Shown here in pieces: positions 1 to 12,551 of a stretch of 64,000 nucleotides of DNA. The first letter of the stretch is position 1; every line of letters begins with the position of its first letter. A program made the translations under genes and the position numbers. Below the pieces are notes generated by a model. That model did not search any database, was not told where the DNA came from, and saw only the letters and a list, made by a program, of their open reading frames with translations. The DNA is from Cephalotus follicularis (Eukaryota > Streptophyta > Magnoliopsida > Oxalidales > Cephalotaceae): NCBI GenBank assembly GCA_001972305.1, contig BDDD01002660.1, positions 32,081 through 96,080 on the forward strand, written 5' to 3'.

Positions 1-609
1 AAGTTGCATTTACCTCTGGTAAAGGGGCTGAACCAATCGAACGATTTTCATGATTTTGTAGGAGTAATTCATTATTTTGCTCCACAATAAGAAGAGATCC
101 AATTAGTTTACGATATTTCTTGAACCCGTGCAACCTATACCGTTGTTGCAGTAACACATTGGATGCATGAAATGTTCGATATATTTTCTCCAGCAACATA
201 TCCTCGGTGATAACTTCACCACACATCTTTAATTATGATACAATTTTGAATAACGTGGAATTATATTCCGAAACTATTTTAAAATATTGAAATCGTAGCT
301 GTGACCAATCATTCAATACCTTTGGCAGTACAACAGATTTCAAGTGCTCAAACCTATCATTTAGGTTTTGCCACAGTTCAAGTGGATTTTCAACAATTAA
401 ATATTCATATTTGAGGCCATTATCAATATGATTGCCTTAGGAAAATCAACACAGTGGCGCGTTCCTCATTTGATGCTGCATTATCTTCATCAATTGTGTG
501 CCTCAATTTCTTAGCACTCAAATGCAGTTTCACATCAAGTGCCCATGATAGATAATTCTTTCCAGAAATATCAAGAGCAATGAATTTCTAATTTTTAATG
601 TTTGCCATT
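1..609 (-). pseudogene. Copia-1a gag fragment (fossil)
   Basis: The minus strand from about 609 downward starts like the gag of the intron copy (MANIKNQ...) and follows it along its length. It is the UBN2-type gag N-terminal domain that binds RNA and forms the particle shell in Copia elements. The copy is broken in several places and unlikely to make protein. It runs off the left edge. Confidence 0.7.
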
Positions 610-769
610 TTTATACTGAATCAAAAGATAAAAATAAATGTCATTTAAGCATAGTAAATAAATAAAGTTTACTGCAATAAAAAAAATTTGGGACCTCATT
701 GGTGCAATCATAGGCCACGCTCACTTTCTCCCGATTTAATTAGGGCATGAGACCACTTGAGCATAATGG

Positions 770-835
770 GGCTTGCCGATACTCGAACGTTGGACCTCAA
801 CGAGCGACTTCCTACCACTAAGTCACCACCTCAAG
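770..835 (-). promoter_or_regulatory. tRNA-like A-box/B-box module in the Copia-1a leader
   Basis: On the minus strand TGACTTAGTGGTAGG (825-811) resembles a Pol III A box and GTTCGAGTATC (788-778) resembles a B box, about 25 nt apart as in tRNA genes and tRNA-derived SINEs. The same block sits at the same place in the second copy (about 34410-34480), with its B box degraded. An 8-bp inverted repeat, CACTTGAG and CTCAAGTG, flanks the module. It is not a foldable complete tRNA. It is probably a SINE head or tRNA fragment taken into the leader before the family spread. Confidence 0.4.
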
Positions 836-1341
836 TGATGATAATGGTTTGCAATAATAACTATATATAGATATATGATAATATCTTTACTTACATTATT
901 AAATAGATCAAATATTAGATAATTGTAATAACTAAAATTGATCATAAAGCAAATAATGTAAATATATAAAATAGTAAACGTGTTCTCACCTATACATCGT
1001 AAGGTGATACAGTTAAATATTAAATATATAGGTTCCTACTAAGTCTCGGGCAATTCCAGTAGACAAATGGTACCTCAAGAACAATAAATCACAACAATGT
1101 TTCGTACCAGGTATAAGGTGATCAGCATATATAAGTAATATGCTAAAGTAATACTAGAGACATACGTTTTCATGCGTCGTCGGTACTCCGTACAAACGAT
1201 GGAATTGCGAAACTTTATTATATATATAATATATACGTTTCCACACATAGGCGGTACTCCGACCAATCGATGGAACCGTTAATCTATATTATTATTAAAT
1301 TACCTCAAATCTCAGTTGGATAGAGTATCGTGCTGATAACG

Positions 1342-1545
1342 TGTTATAAATTTGTAGGATTAACTAACAACTGAAGATTACACTATAAAAAATTTCAAAG
1401 TGAATAAGAGATTTTCTTATTATGAATTATTTAATTTTTTTATAAGAATACATTTTTATTTATAATAGTTTAAAAGAGATTATTAAAATAATATTTGATT
1501 GTTAAAATCATAATTCATTATTTATTATTATATTATTATACAATA
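1342..1545 (-). repeat. 5' LTR of Copia-1a
   Basis: On the plus strand it starts TGTTATAAATTT and ends TACAATA, matching both LTRs of the intron copy (29253-29439 and 34886-35089). Just inside it, on the minus strand, is ATCAGCACGA, the presumed primer-binding region, which the second copy shares. It is more diverged from the intron LTRs than those are from each other, so this is the older or faster-decaying copy. Confidence 0.75.
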
Positions 1546-4214
1546 TATACTGACTTTTAAGTCAGAAAATGACATTACCGAATTTGTGTCTTTACTATTA
1601 CTTCTAGAAGCAATGAATGAAGTGATTCTAATGACAATATCCACGCGTGTAATATGTGTGGCAAAAGTTACATAATAAATTAATGAGGTCCAACTCCAAA
1701 AATTGACAACACCCAACTCATCCTCTATAACGGACCGTTGAAGCAAATATGAGAACGCATCATTAAAATGCCGGCTAACAACCTAATCATGGCAAAAAAT
1801 GCAAAGCAACCCTCAATTCTTTCACTAAAAAAGAAAACAAATAAAAATCAAGATCTTCAATGATATCTAGTAACTGAAATCCATATAGAAAGTAGTTCAT
1901 GGACCTCACCAAGAGAAGGTGATCTAGCCCATGACGTCCTCTTTAGGGCACTTCCTAAAAACATTATTACATATGACTTTATAGGCCAACTTTAAGTAGC
2001 TAGCTTTGGATATAACCTATCTTTGCACATTTTTTGCTAGATCACCTATTTGTTAATTCTACTACTCGCTGTAAATAAAGGAATCGTTCTTAAATGTTGA
2101 TAGTAAAAGATCAGTCACTTCGGATTTAGAGATTTAATGCTCATAATAGCTTCATTGATGGAATACTCAGTATCGATCCCCATTATGTTTGTACTTTACC
2201 TTTTAATTGATTACAATATTTAATACCGACAACAAAATAACGTCACTACAAATATTATATTGCTAGTACTATAATTAATAATGTTGATGAATATCTCCTA
2301 TTAGGGCAACTATGCATATTCAGTTTTCACTTGCACTAAAAGCATGTTAACGTTATGCCCACAAACTTTTTAAACGTGCTCTCTTAGCTACAAAACAGAC
2401 GAGTGACTTCATGGATGATGCAAGTAGCCAATTATGGACCCTTATCTATCCTTAAATACGAAAAGTATAGCAACAATCAACAAGGAAAAGTTAACATAAA
2501 ACCACGTGAGTCGCGTGCAAGTAAAAACCTTTTCATGGTTAAATCTAAAATGAGGGAAGTTAAAATTAAAGGTTCGAAAAATTTTGAATATTCAATTTAT
2601 TTTGTTCATAAAATTATTTGAATCACTTTTAATTCTTGAATCAATTCATTCTAAATTTTTGATAAAAAAATATTATAAGAAAACAAATGTTAAAACATAA
2701 AGAGCTCACTGATTACATCGTCGTAACGTCACCCTCTATATTTGCAATTGTGTGCCGATCCCACATCTCACGCAATACAAGTCCATGCATGCATACGTCA
2801 GCAGAGTCCATCCCATGAAGTCATGAACACAAGAGTCTATGCATGCATACATGTCCATTCCAAAAAGCCATGCGTCACAAAGCCTGCAAAAGTCCTTGCA
2901 ACCAATCCATGCGCATCAAGCCCCATTCCAAAACGCAAGTAATCTCATGCGTGTACCATGCGTGCCAAATACACAGAGAACGCATATGTGGCAGATGCGG
3001 AATAATAAAGAGCGCCACACGTTTTTAATTTGTGTCTTAGGTTTTAGTCGGCGATATATACATATATATAAAAGAGAGAAGACACGGAAGGTGACGTACA
3101 GAAGCAGGACGCGAAGACGCCAAAACACAGTAGTCACCGCCCTTTTTCTTTTCTTTGTCTAGTTTTCAGTTTTGTTTTTTTTAATGTTTTGTAATTAAAC
3201 TTTTTAAGATTTTTATATTGTTTCAACTCCATAAATATAATCATTGAAATTTTGATTTGTTCTTCAATTTTCTGTCTTCATACACATTTTGTCTGTCTGA
3301 TTAAAATCCATAAACACTTTGTCGGTAAATAAGAAAGTTGTTGAATTGATAGTTTTTAACGCGATCAATGGAGTCTACTCATACGGTTTGTCACGCCGAA
3401 CACACTCAGTATAGACTTAGCATGACTACTCATACGATTTTTTTGATTAAAATCCATACTCCGTATAGACCTAGCATGACTACTCATACAATTTGTCATC
3501 ACAGTCGCACTCCGTATCGACCTAGCTGCTGTTGGTTATCAATGTTTGATCGTTAAGTAAGTGAATTGTTCAATATAATCTATGGTGAGTTTCTATTCCC
3601 TAAAATCAACTTTAATTGCATATTTCATTCCGTTTTATTTATTGTTTTTATATTTAATTATTTGCCTGTTTTAATTTTATTCACGTTGACGCCTTGACAA
3701 CGCGTCGACGCCTTTCTCCATGTTTTAGTAAATTAATTTATTTCTTGCATATTTAGGAGTAGTGTTCAATAGTAAACCTCAATTTTGCATGCAATGCCTA
3801 GGTTGAATTAAAATTAATTTAACTTGATTTCCTAGTGTTCGACCCGTTACTACACAACCGTGCACTGGCTGTATAAATTTTAAAACATTCTTTTTACGTG
3901 AACAAACGATAACCCCTCCCATCACACGAGGTATGTCCTCGGGGTTTCTAATAAGCCTTTTGGTTTGCTTTGTTCTGGCCATGGCTATTTTTGAGAAGAG
4001 GAGAGAGAGAGAGACAGAGGTACAGGAGCTTGGAAAAAACCTTGGATCACTCAAACAAAAAAAATAAGGACAAACTAAGGAACTCTATTCACCTGAGAAT
4101 CTGGGTGAAGAAGAAAACGAAGAAGAAGTTGAGCTTGAAGATTGGAAGAGTAGGAAATTTGTAGAGATTCTAGGGTTCTGAAAAGTAAGAAAGCGTAAAG
4201 ATTTTCCTCCCAAG
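1546..4214. other. Spacer without a recognisable gene
   Basis: AT-rich DNA with only short chance ORFs. Around 2765-2965 CATGCATGCATA-like words recur without a regular period. Around 3690-3722 there is a stretch with CGCGTCGACGCCTTTCTCCA that resembles part of the chromovirus LTR near 47550, a hint of decayed retroelement sequence. I see no splice-bounded exons or conserved protein motifs. Confidence 0.5.
3368..3535 (+). repeat. Short degenerate tandem repeat, about three units
   Basis: The phrase ACTCATACGRTTTGTC and the phrase CTCCGTATAGACCTAGC alternate about three times with a period near 55-65 bp. Units differ at many positions and one carries a small insertion. A short ORF through it simply repeats the same peptide words and is not taken as a gene. 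Confidence 0.6.
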
Positions 4215-5066
4215 AGAAGGGGGACATTTAAAGAACATTGGACTGCATCAAGGCCTTTAGATCTCTTTTGATCTCAACGGTGGAGATCGCCCTGTCAAGT
4301 CAGGTGCGGGAAACGAATGGGCTATGCGCGGGCACCGAAGCGTCAGACGTGTAAAACCCTTCAACTTCGGCATAATGATGAGCATTAATTTGAGAAATAT
4401 TAAATGGAGGGAACGTTTGTCTTGTAGCGGTTATTAGCCAACATGGGCCATGTTGTCAGGCCCAACAAAGATCAAGCCCTTCTCATCCACGGGCAACAAG
4501 CCTCAATTTTGAAGCAAGCCCATATATATGGTCCCCATCCTCTGGTAAGCCCAAAGAATGGAGACCAGGGGGGCATATGATACGGTAAAAATTCTACACA
4601 AAGAATAGCGCCACGTGTCATTAAGTCGTGACACCAGATGTCCACCAGAGCCGCAGACACGTGGTCAGGCGTTATCAACTGAAAGAATCGCGCTTGATGG
4701 CGTAATGCCACCAAATCCGGTGGAGATCAGGGGAATGCCTGAGATCCTCGACATTTCCTTAGGGGATACCTATCAGCTCCAATTTTCATGCTTAGCAGTT
4801 ATATTCCAATGTTATAAATACAAGAATCAACGAGATTACACAGGTCAGCCATTTTTACATACTAAAGCACCTTAAATTCCTGTGCATTGTCTAACTTAAG
4901 CATCGGAGTGTCCCCGGGAGTACAACCTCCTGGACCTACGATCTATTCGTTTACTTGTGCAGGGAACACAACCTTCATCATCTTCTTGGAGCAGTCAAGC
5001 GTTTCTCTCAATAAATCAAAGTCCTCCACGTAGGATACTGTTGAATAGTAGATTTCTGTATCAACA
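4215..5066 (+). mobile_element. 3' end of an LTR retrotransposon: internal tail, polypurine tract and LTR
   Basis: The stretch ACCAGGGGGGCATA just before 4578 is a polypurine tract, and the sequence after it starts TGATACGG and ends GTATCAACA at 5066, which makes a 489-bp LTR. TATAAATA lies at 4813-4820, mid-LTR, as expected for the LTR promoter. A block at 4848-4945 containing a GCATCGGAGTGTCC-like core recurs in inverted orientation at about 63343-63462, so a relative lies at the other end of the window. No 5' LTR or coding domain was found upstream, so this is a truncated copy. Superfamily not settled; Gypsy is the likelier guess. Confidence 0.6.
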
Positions 5067-6034
5067 CCAACCTCCCCCCAAAAAAACAAAAGCTTGCTCT
5101 TCATCTCCAAAACGCATCAGCACTCCCACACCATAAAATAAAATCCTTTCTTTCTTTACTTATCTCAAAATGTACACTTTGTTTCCATTTCCTTTAAATA
5201 ATTATCCAAAAGTCTATTTATCTCTTTCATTTATGGTGGTAGTGTTGCTCCATGGCATTGAATGTTTGAGGAGGTAGTGGAGAAATTTGTTTCTCTTTTT
5301 TTCTGCTTTTGTGAAATTTTCTGTAAACTTTGAATTTTTTTTCTTTTCAAAACATGACAGGAGATTATTTGTTTATCATATATAAATTGTGAATAAATTA
5401 TTTTGTAAACTATTAATTACTTGTAGTATGTAGGTAACATGTACTTTCGTATATTGTATGTGAATGGTTTGTTAACATGTCTAATTACTGCTGAAGAGTT
5501 TTTCTAGGTACATTCCACTTGTCCTTTTTGCTGTCAGGGACATGCATCATATTGTGGTTTTGTGCTATCAAGAATATGGAAAAAAGCATTCTCTTGGTAC
5601 AAAGATTGCTAAGTCCGCTAAGAAGAAATGAGTGATTTAATTGTTTCTAGGAAAGCAATCATAAGGGCACTTGATTTGTTTTTTATTAGTTGTAATGGTA
5701 AAGTTTTGTCACATTGGTTAATTGGTTTATTGGTTGAAATTGGGAGAAAAAATTAGCATAAATTGAGCGAAAGTGAAGATGTTTTCCAAGGGTGGCCATA
5801 ACGTTTTGATAAAATGTAGCAGTGGTGACATTTGATCTCGTAAGACATGCTCCTCTCTCCCTAAGTTTTTCCAATTGACTTCAAATATTTGATGAGGAAA
5901 ATTTTGAGAAATTTGGGGTCATTTGGGTATTAGGCATGGTGCTTAATCCACCGGAATTCAAACTAGCGTCAGTGCGAATTTCGGTAGAGTTTTTACTTGA
6001 GTACAGTTGCGGTTGATTTATGGGGTGAGTTAGA
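5067..6034. other. Spacer without a recognisable gene
   Basis: About 1 kb of AT-rich DNA between two retroelement remnants. No protein motif, TIR pair or repeat array was seen. Part of 5900-6034 may belong to the 5' LTR of the Copia-2 element that follows, but I could not fix that boundary. Confidence 0.4.
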
Positions 6035-6879
6035 TTGTTGGAGACAACATATTATTATTTTATTATATGGGTAACCATGATATTTAAAAATTAATTGTGG
6101 AGATGGAATGATATCATTTTTAACTAAAAAACTATTGAGAATAACGGTTTGCTCAACAAGTGGTATCAGAGAGAGGTTGATTGATCAAAGCAAAGGATTG
6201 TGGAAGATATACTAGGGGCACAAAAATAGACACGAGAAAATCAAACAGAGAAACACGACAGGACCTTGCGTTGATGTCAGCATCAGAGTTGTTGACATCA
6301 CCACCGCTGGTTGGTGCATCACCATCGTTTAGAGGCTGTCATCGATGTCCAATGGTACCGTCGTGATCAAGAGTTACCACCGGTTCATCCAGTGCCATCG
6401 TGGCCATCTGGAGGTGCCATAGGTAGAAAAACATGTCGCCAAAAGTAATAGAGGACTGCTGTCTTAGATTCGGGCGATACAGGCAACTTCAGCAGAAACC
6501 AAAACCACATTAGTGATTATCGGACGTTATAGATTCCATTGCTGCTTGTCTTGTCATCAAACATCACCGGACTAGAGTACACGGACCAGTGAGCGTGCAT
6601 GAGCATCGTCTATAGCGTAGGGAAGTAGAGAAAAAAAAAACTTTTTTGAACGTTGTGATTGGTTGGTGTTTCGATCGCAATATCTTGGGTTAGCAGAGTC
6701 GGATGTTGGTGGTTCAAGAATCAATCTCAAAGTTTTTAAACATTCCGGATGCAGTGAATGAGTCATATTAGTGATATTCAGCTCGAATTGTGAGATTTCT
6801 GCTGGTTAGTGTGATTTGTGCTCGGTTTGGGTGATCAAGGACAATTCAAAAGTAGAATTGAGGTTGATTAGGACAATAG

Positions 6880-7321
6880 GAGCAGATGGAAAGGACTGAG
6901 GCAAAAGGTGGAGCATATCAGATGGCAGGGAAGGGTATGAGTTTCCCCATGGCACTCTTCAATAGCCATAATGACTTCACGTTGTGGCAACAACGGGTGA
7001 ACAATATCTTGACGCGAGAATGACTGATTAAAATTCTCAAGAGTTCGACAGAGAAGTCAGAAAAGTTGACTGATAAGGCATGACAGGATATGAGGGATTT
7101 GGTATGTAGTACCATTCAGGTATATCTTGCGGATAACATATTGTAGGAGGTCATTAGTCTAACTGATCCATTAGATGTCTGGGAGAAATTGCAAAGCACA
7201 TACAAGTTAACGTCGCTATAAAATAGGTTGTTCTTGAAGAAAAAATTATATGGCTTTCAGTTAGCAGATGAGTCGAGTTTTGAGGCGCATTTGAGTGAGT
7301 TCAACAAGATACTACAATTCT
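6880..7321 (+). pseudogene. Copia-2 gag, first half (fossil)
   Basis: The order of words (LW-Q-R-V-N, L-D-V-W-E-K-L, Y-K-L-T-S-L, L-F-L-K-K-K-L, E-F-N-K-I) is that of Tork/TNT1-type Copia gag (UBN2 family). It holds several breaks and ends abruptly at the junction with the inverted SIRE LTR. Confidence 0.7.
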
Positions 7322-8256
7322 AACAATGCAATTTTAATAAAGCACATACAATACAATATGCAGTAAATAAAAGAGTAAGGGTTAGAGAGTTTGCAAACAC
7401 GGTTTAGAGTGGTTCGACCAAACTCTTGCCTATGTCCACTATTCTCAAGGTCCTCCTTGAGTTTCCATTAGTATTCATACTTGAATACCAATCCTGAATA
7501 TCTTTACATGAGCTATTTGGTGCACCTTTACAATTTCTATGATTGACCTCAATCACATACACTTTCGGGTTCACTCCCCTTTACAATCGAACATTTTCTA
7601 AGGATTCACTCCCCTTTACAATCAAAGTAATACAAAGGTGTTTAGTGATATCGTATAACCCCTATAAGGTTGGATATGAAATGAATAAGCTCCCTTTACA
7701 ACAAATCAGAATATAACAATAACACTTGATGAAGAATATGAAGCTCTTGAATGAAATTTGATGACCAAGTATTGTAGTGATTTTAGTTGTTGTATTGGAT
7801 TTTTTTCGCTCTTCTTTGCTGTTGATCGAAGCCTCCTATTTATAGAGTTTCTGCAACATATATCCGTCAAAGACATCACAGAGCCATTGGAATAAATTTG
7901 GAAAAGATTGGCTTTAAACCAACATTGAAGAGATATGACAGATGGCAATCCTTAGATCAAAGCATTGACGGATTCTATCAAAGCGTCGCCGCCTAGATAT
8001 TACTGTTATGCCTTAATTTTAGACTTCCAGTCTAAAGCTTCGACGGTTTAGCAATTTCTTCTTGGCGCTTAATAAATAACTGCCGCGTTAAATAAAGCGT
8101 CGCGTCTTTGCACATTAACTGCTGGCGCTTTGAGTTTTCTTTTCGACAGTTTATGCCTTAAGCGCTGCTCTGGTCTACTCTGTAACAAACGCATAGTCTC
8201 CCTCTGATCTCTGCAAGTATCAAGCCTGCTTTGCAATAATAAACACAAGCCTTCTT

Positions 8257-11200
8257 TGTCACACCCGATCTCTTACCGAGAACGGATATGACATTCCACA
8301 TGGCAACTTCCTTTCGGAAGTCACCATATGGTTTTGTAAAACCCACTTTAAACTTGAAAATCAAGAAGTTAAACTTTTTCAAAAAACTTGAAAATTTTTC
8401 TAACTCTTAAATTTTTACGAAAATCGGGCATGTAGTATCCGTTTATTGGACTATGCCCCCTGTAAAGAAAACGCAGTTTATAAAAACACACTCCCGAAGG
8501 AGGAATCAATAGTTTATAGAGTGGGCTCAGCCCTCAGCAAACCACAATTTTTAAAGCAGTAAACATGGGTTGGGCTCAGCCTCAACCATATCATCAAGCA
8601 AGAAAAGTAAATCTATGGGGCTCAACCCTTTAAAAGAATAACTATAAAGGAAAACGTTTATATGAAAACATAAGTAAATGCATAATTTAAATGCTAATGT
8701 AGTTATGCTATGCATGTGTTGAAATCCTGGTAGCATGCCCTGCCCTCGTGGTCCACCATCTACTGAACAGATCTAACGATCGCTTACCATCTTGCCTTTA
8801 TCTGGGAGGGAAAGAAAAGAGAGGGGGTTAGTCTAAATGACTAAGTGAGTAGAAACAAAATACATCTCCCATAACTATAAACCAAATAAAAGGAGAATAA
8901 AGTAAGCTCAAAGTAGAATATAAAGTAAATCCACGGCAAGAAATGACAACAAATAAGATAAGATCCACAAAGATAGCATGATCACAAAGGACAACAAAAT
9001 CCTGAAGGAAATCAAGATCCACCCAGGATATTGAGACCACAAATGGATATCAAGATTACAAGGGATATCAATATTCTCAATGCGTAAACGAAATCCACAA
9101 AACAGATCCACGAGGATAACAAGATCATTTCAATGCTTAACAATTAATTTCCACAAATATGAACATAGACATTAACAAAGCGTCATAAATGAAACTCGGA
9201 AGTCAACGATAAATGTTTCGCTAAACAATCTCAGAGTTCAAGACTTCCAAAGTATCATAAAATCAGAGTACATGAAATATCAATAATCGCGGATATGATC
9301 AAGAATATAAATTCATGCTGGATAGAATCAATAAATGAAAGAAATGAAAGACCATCATGGCTCCATGAAAGAACGCTCAAACTCATCAAATGCAATAACG
9401 TAAGAATCCAAGAAACAATCCCGTTGATCAAGTCAATACTCTACAATACGATAGACTCGCAATGAAACAACCAGTGACTCAACAAGGAGGTCCACTGAAC
9501 AATTACCATACTCAAGGCAATAATCAAATATATAGGACTCACAATAATATTAAATATTTGGATATCAAAGCATAAAGACATGATCATAACTCAAATGACA
9601 GTATCAATATCAAGAATGTAATATGTGCCCAAAGAATCATAAACAACAAAATATAAGAGGATGCTGGTACCAATCATATAACTGCCTCATATCCCCGCCA
9701 AATCACATGGCGTCATAACATAACCGCTGCAGCAATAATATAGGCCAATAGGCTACATGATGTGATCATCATCCATCATACACCGGTGCAGAGTGCCTAT
9801 GGTAAGCATAACATCAATACCTCGCACGAGGGGCCGACATATACCGCACGGACCCTAGCCCTCACCGAGAAACCCGCACGCACAACTCAACCTCATCCAA
9901 GGGACCCGCATGCAATATATATATCAGCAACCAAACGCAGTCCAATAGGAGGGTAATGGAGCAGCTCTGCTGCACTCACACTCAGCATACCATCATAGAC
10001 AATAGTATGCCGCAGATCCAGGTATGGAACCCGGGGGTAGTTTTCACATAACACCCCATCATAAACCAATGGGCCTGCTTAGTAAAGTTGAGCGTCGAAC
10101 ATATACCTCTCCTTGGACCGGTAATACATATCAGAAACCCGGTACCCAGCATCAAATATAACATAGTATAACAATATGACAAGTCACGATATCACAAATG
10201 TGAGAAGGTGACCAAGTCACCCAAAACATCGAGCATATACCCGCTCGGAATCATATCACAACCATGAGTACGTTAACAGAAGACAACCGAGATACAAATC
10301 CCAACAAATATCACATATCACAAGAAAACAGGGCACATGTGAAGACAACATGACTCTCAAATAATAAATTGCTCAACGGTATCATCAAAAAAGCTCAAGT
10401 ATAACAAAACGGAAACCAATCCAAATCAAGAAATCCGACCCTCAATAGCCATTTCATGGTAGAACCACAAAAGAGCACATATCCAACAGCAAAACTCAAA
10501 CATGACAATACGAAGCTAGAATGAATATAACAGTAGTAATAGAACGAAATAGATCCTCGTAGAAGTTAAACAGATATAACAACAGTAACAGAAACAATAT
10601 ATGCCCGTAGGAGCCAATGCGGATACGACATCACGAGGCAAAATGAATATACGATCACAAAGGTCTCATACCAATGTGAAAGTTCAAACAAGAATACTCA
10701 AAAGACTCCCGAGTAACCAACGATGAAATCGTCATATGACAAGTCAAATCACGTGGTGGAGTCGACAATAAAGTCTATTAACAATTATATGACATTTAAG
10801 AAGCACAATCAAAGCATGATCAATGATGGAAACATCAAGAAACAAGTCATATCACAAGATGAAATCCAATAACAAAGGCTATCAACAAGTCATGCCATCA
10901 ACAAACATGGCATTTAAGAATTTCAATAGAAGTATCAAACTCATCATCAATGAATAGCAATAACAAATAAGGTAAAGGAAGAAGATGTTCTACTCATAAT
11001 ATCAGAGCCGATACTACCACAGACTAACCCCGTTAAGCTTTGAATCGACTATCGGGTTCTCGTCATCGTTTCGAAACTCTATCAACCGTCACACTGCATT
11101 AACAACACATATCCGTTACTTTCTACACATACGAAGTTAACACTGTGAGTCACCGGAACTTTGGCCAATTTCTGGTCAACCTGTCAAAGTTCTGACGACA

Positions 11201-12078
11201 CCCAAAACAACCAATAAAACGACTGATCAACTCACATTATTGATCGAATCTCACTGTGACTCGCCCGGAAACAGGCAGCCACCGCTGGCAGTGAGTTTGA
11301 CTCACTGAGTCAACTCGCCGGTCATCCAACAATTATGGCCACTTAACAAATACGTCACAAAACAGCCTGGTCTACACGTCTCCGCCCAAGACTCGCCAGA
11401 AATCGACGGCTGTCGTCTTGACGGAGCTTCGGCAGAGTCGCCATTGCATTGGCCAAGCCACCACTAGCCTCCACAGCATCCAGGCTACTCATTGGTGGCC
11501 AAGACTCACCGAAAATCGGCGCCAAACGTGGCGTCATACGCGGCAGTGAGTCAACTCGTTCAGTTGACTCAATGGCTAAAATCCAGCCGATTCCGGCCAA
11601 GTCACGCCTCAACTGTCATCCCAACGAACAGAGCTAGTCTTCATGGTGAAAACCCGCTCTAACCACGACGATATCGACGGTGAACAGTAGGCGACAGTGA
11701 CGACAGGGAAGAAAGAAGAAAACGAGGGAGAAGGAGAGAAAGGAGGAAAAGAAGCTTACCGGTGATGGAGGAGCCGCAGGGATGCTCGCCGCCTCTTCCC
11801 GGTCGCCGGTCCGACGTCTCTCTCCCGCTCTCTACATCTCTCTCGCTCCCGTCTCCTCTCTGTCTGTAATCTCTCTCACGCTATCTCTCACACGGGTGCT
11901 TAGCGCCCGTGTCCTTTGTTCTTTTAATTTATGTATGGCGCCTTCGAGAAGGCGCCCGAGTGTGTGTGCTTTTTTTTTTGTTTTTAAATTTATATATATA
12001 TATATATATACATATACACACCAAAATGACGCAATAACAAATACGTGTCCTTGCATGCCAGACACAGACACACACACA
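8257..12078 (-). mobile_element. X1: long solo-LTR-like element (about 3.8 kb), minus orientation
   Basis: It starts TGTCACACCC and ends about CACACA, interrupting the left SIRE-A LTR. Its first 250 bp match the reverse complement of the 3' part of X5 (57091-57538), and its next part matches the end of X2 reversed, so X1, X2 and X5 are diverged members of one family. Read on the minus strand it has a TATA-rich promoter (about 12012-11990), two GC-rich hairpins, CT/GA-rich leader sequence, and the shared GGGGGCATAGTCCAATAAAC block near the 3' end. No gag or pol is present. A chromovirus (Tekay-like) LTR is the best guess. The 5-bp flanks do not match, perhaps because of the nearby 40-bp loss. 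Confidence 0.6.
11892..11956 (-). other. Paired GC-rich hairpins in the X1 leader
   Basis: GGCGCCTTC-GA-GAAGGCGCC at 11937-11956 is a perfect 9-bp stem. ACGGGTGC-TTA-GCGCCCGT at 11892-11910 is an 8-bp stem with one mismatch. On the minus strand both lie just downstream of the TATA run, so they would be near the 5' end of an LTR transcript. X5 has the same two-hairpin layout. Confidence 0.55.
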
Positions 12079-12092
12079 AATGTTAACGCATA

Positions 12093-12320
12093 CACTACAA
12101 GAAAAATGGCTTTTTGAAACGCACCTTTTTGGAACGGCCGTGTGTGCCTTTTCAAAAAGGTATCATTTGAAATGGCTAGAGTTTACCGTTTCAAAAAGTA
12201 TAAGCATTTGAAACGGTTACAGATATCCGTTTTAAAAAGCTATAACTATTTGAAACGGTTACAGTGATCTGTTTCAAAAAGCTATGACTATTTGAAACGG
12301 TCGATAATTACCGTTTCAAA
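12093..12320 (+). repeat. Left CACTA terminus with subterminal repeats
   Basis: After the CACTACAAGAAAA terminus, the words TTTGAAACGGT and CCGTTTCAAAAAG alternate about every 25-30 bp, forming small inverted pairs. In En/Spm-like elements such arrays bind the accessory transposase protein. Confidence 0.85.
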
Positions 12321-12518
12321 AGGTGAATTTTATCAGATAAAATTAATATTGCCCATTTGAATTTCAAAACAATTTCTCCCATTACCAAAACACAACGCAC
12401 GCAACACATCAGGTTCCTCTCTCTCTCTCTCTACGTTGACTGCCTCTCTTGTTCTCTTTGTCATCACCGGCACTGATGACGACAACAACTCACCGGCACC
12501 TCAACATCTCCAAGTACG

Positions 12519-12551
<33 letters not shown>

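Larger units (their letters stand above)
1..1545 (-). mobile_element. Copia-1a: 5' part of a minus-strand Copia LTR retrotransposon
   Basis: Read on the minus strand this is a 5' LTR (1342-1545), a leader of about 700 bp and the first part of gag, which continues off the left edge. It aligns almost end to end with 33648-35089, the matching part of the Copia element in the P450 intron, so two members of one family lie about 33 kb apart in the same orientation. Similarity is clear but imperfect, and the copy is broken, with several breaks in the gag part. Only the 5' third is in the window, so its 3' LTR and target duplication cannot be checked. Confidence 0.85.

Noticed and set aside
770-835. 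A functional tRNA gene in the Copia-1a leader
   Set aside because: A- and B-box-like words are present, but I could not fold an acceptor stem and complete cloverleaf, and the sister copy has a degraded B box.
3368-3535. CRISPR-like array from repeated CATGACTACTCATAC words
   Set aside because: About three imperfect units without regular spacers, in plant nuclear DNA; a degenerate tandem repeat.
3779-4054. Minus-strand ORF containing MARTKQT, the first seven residues of histone H3
   Set aside because: After MARTKQT it reads KRLIRNPEDIPRV and has no H3 similarity; the match is too short and is taken as chance.
11355-12155. ORFs on both strands in the GC-rich part of X1
   Set aside because: Overlapping frames on both strands in an LTR leader, no recognisable domain.
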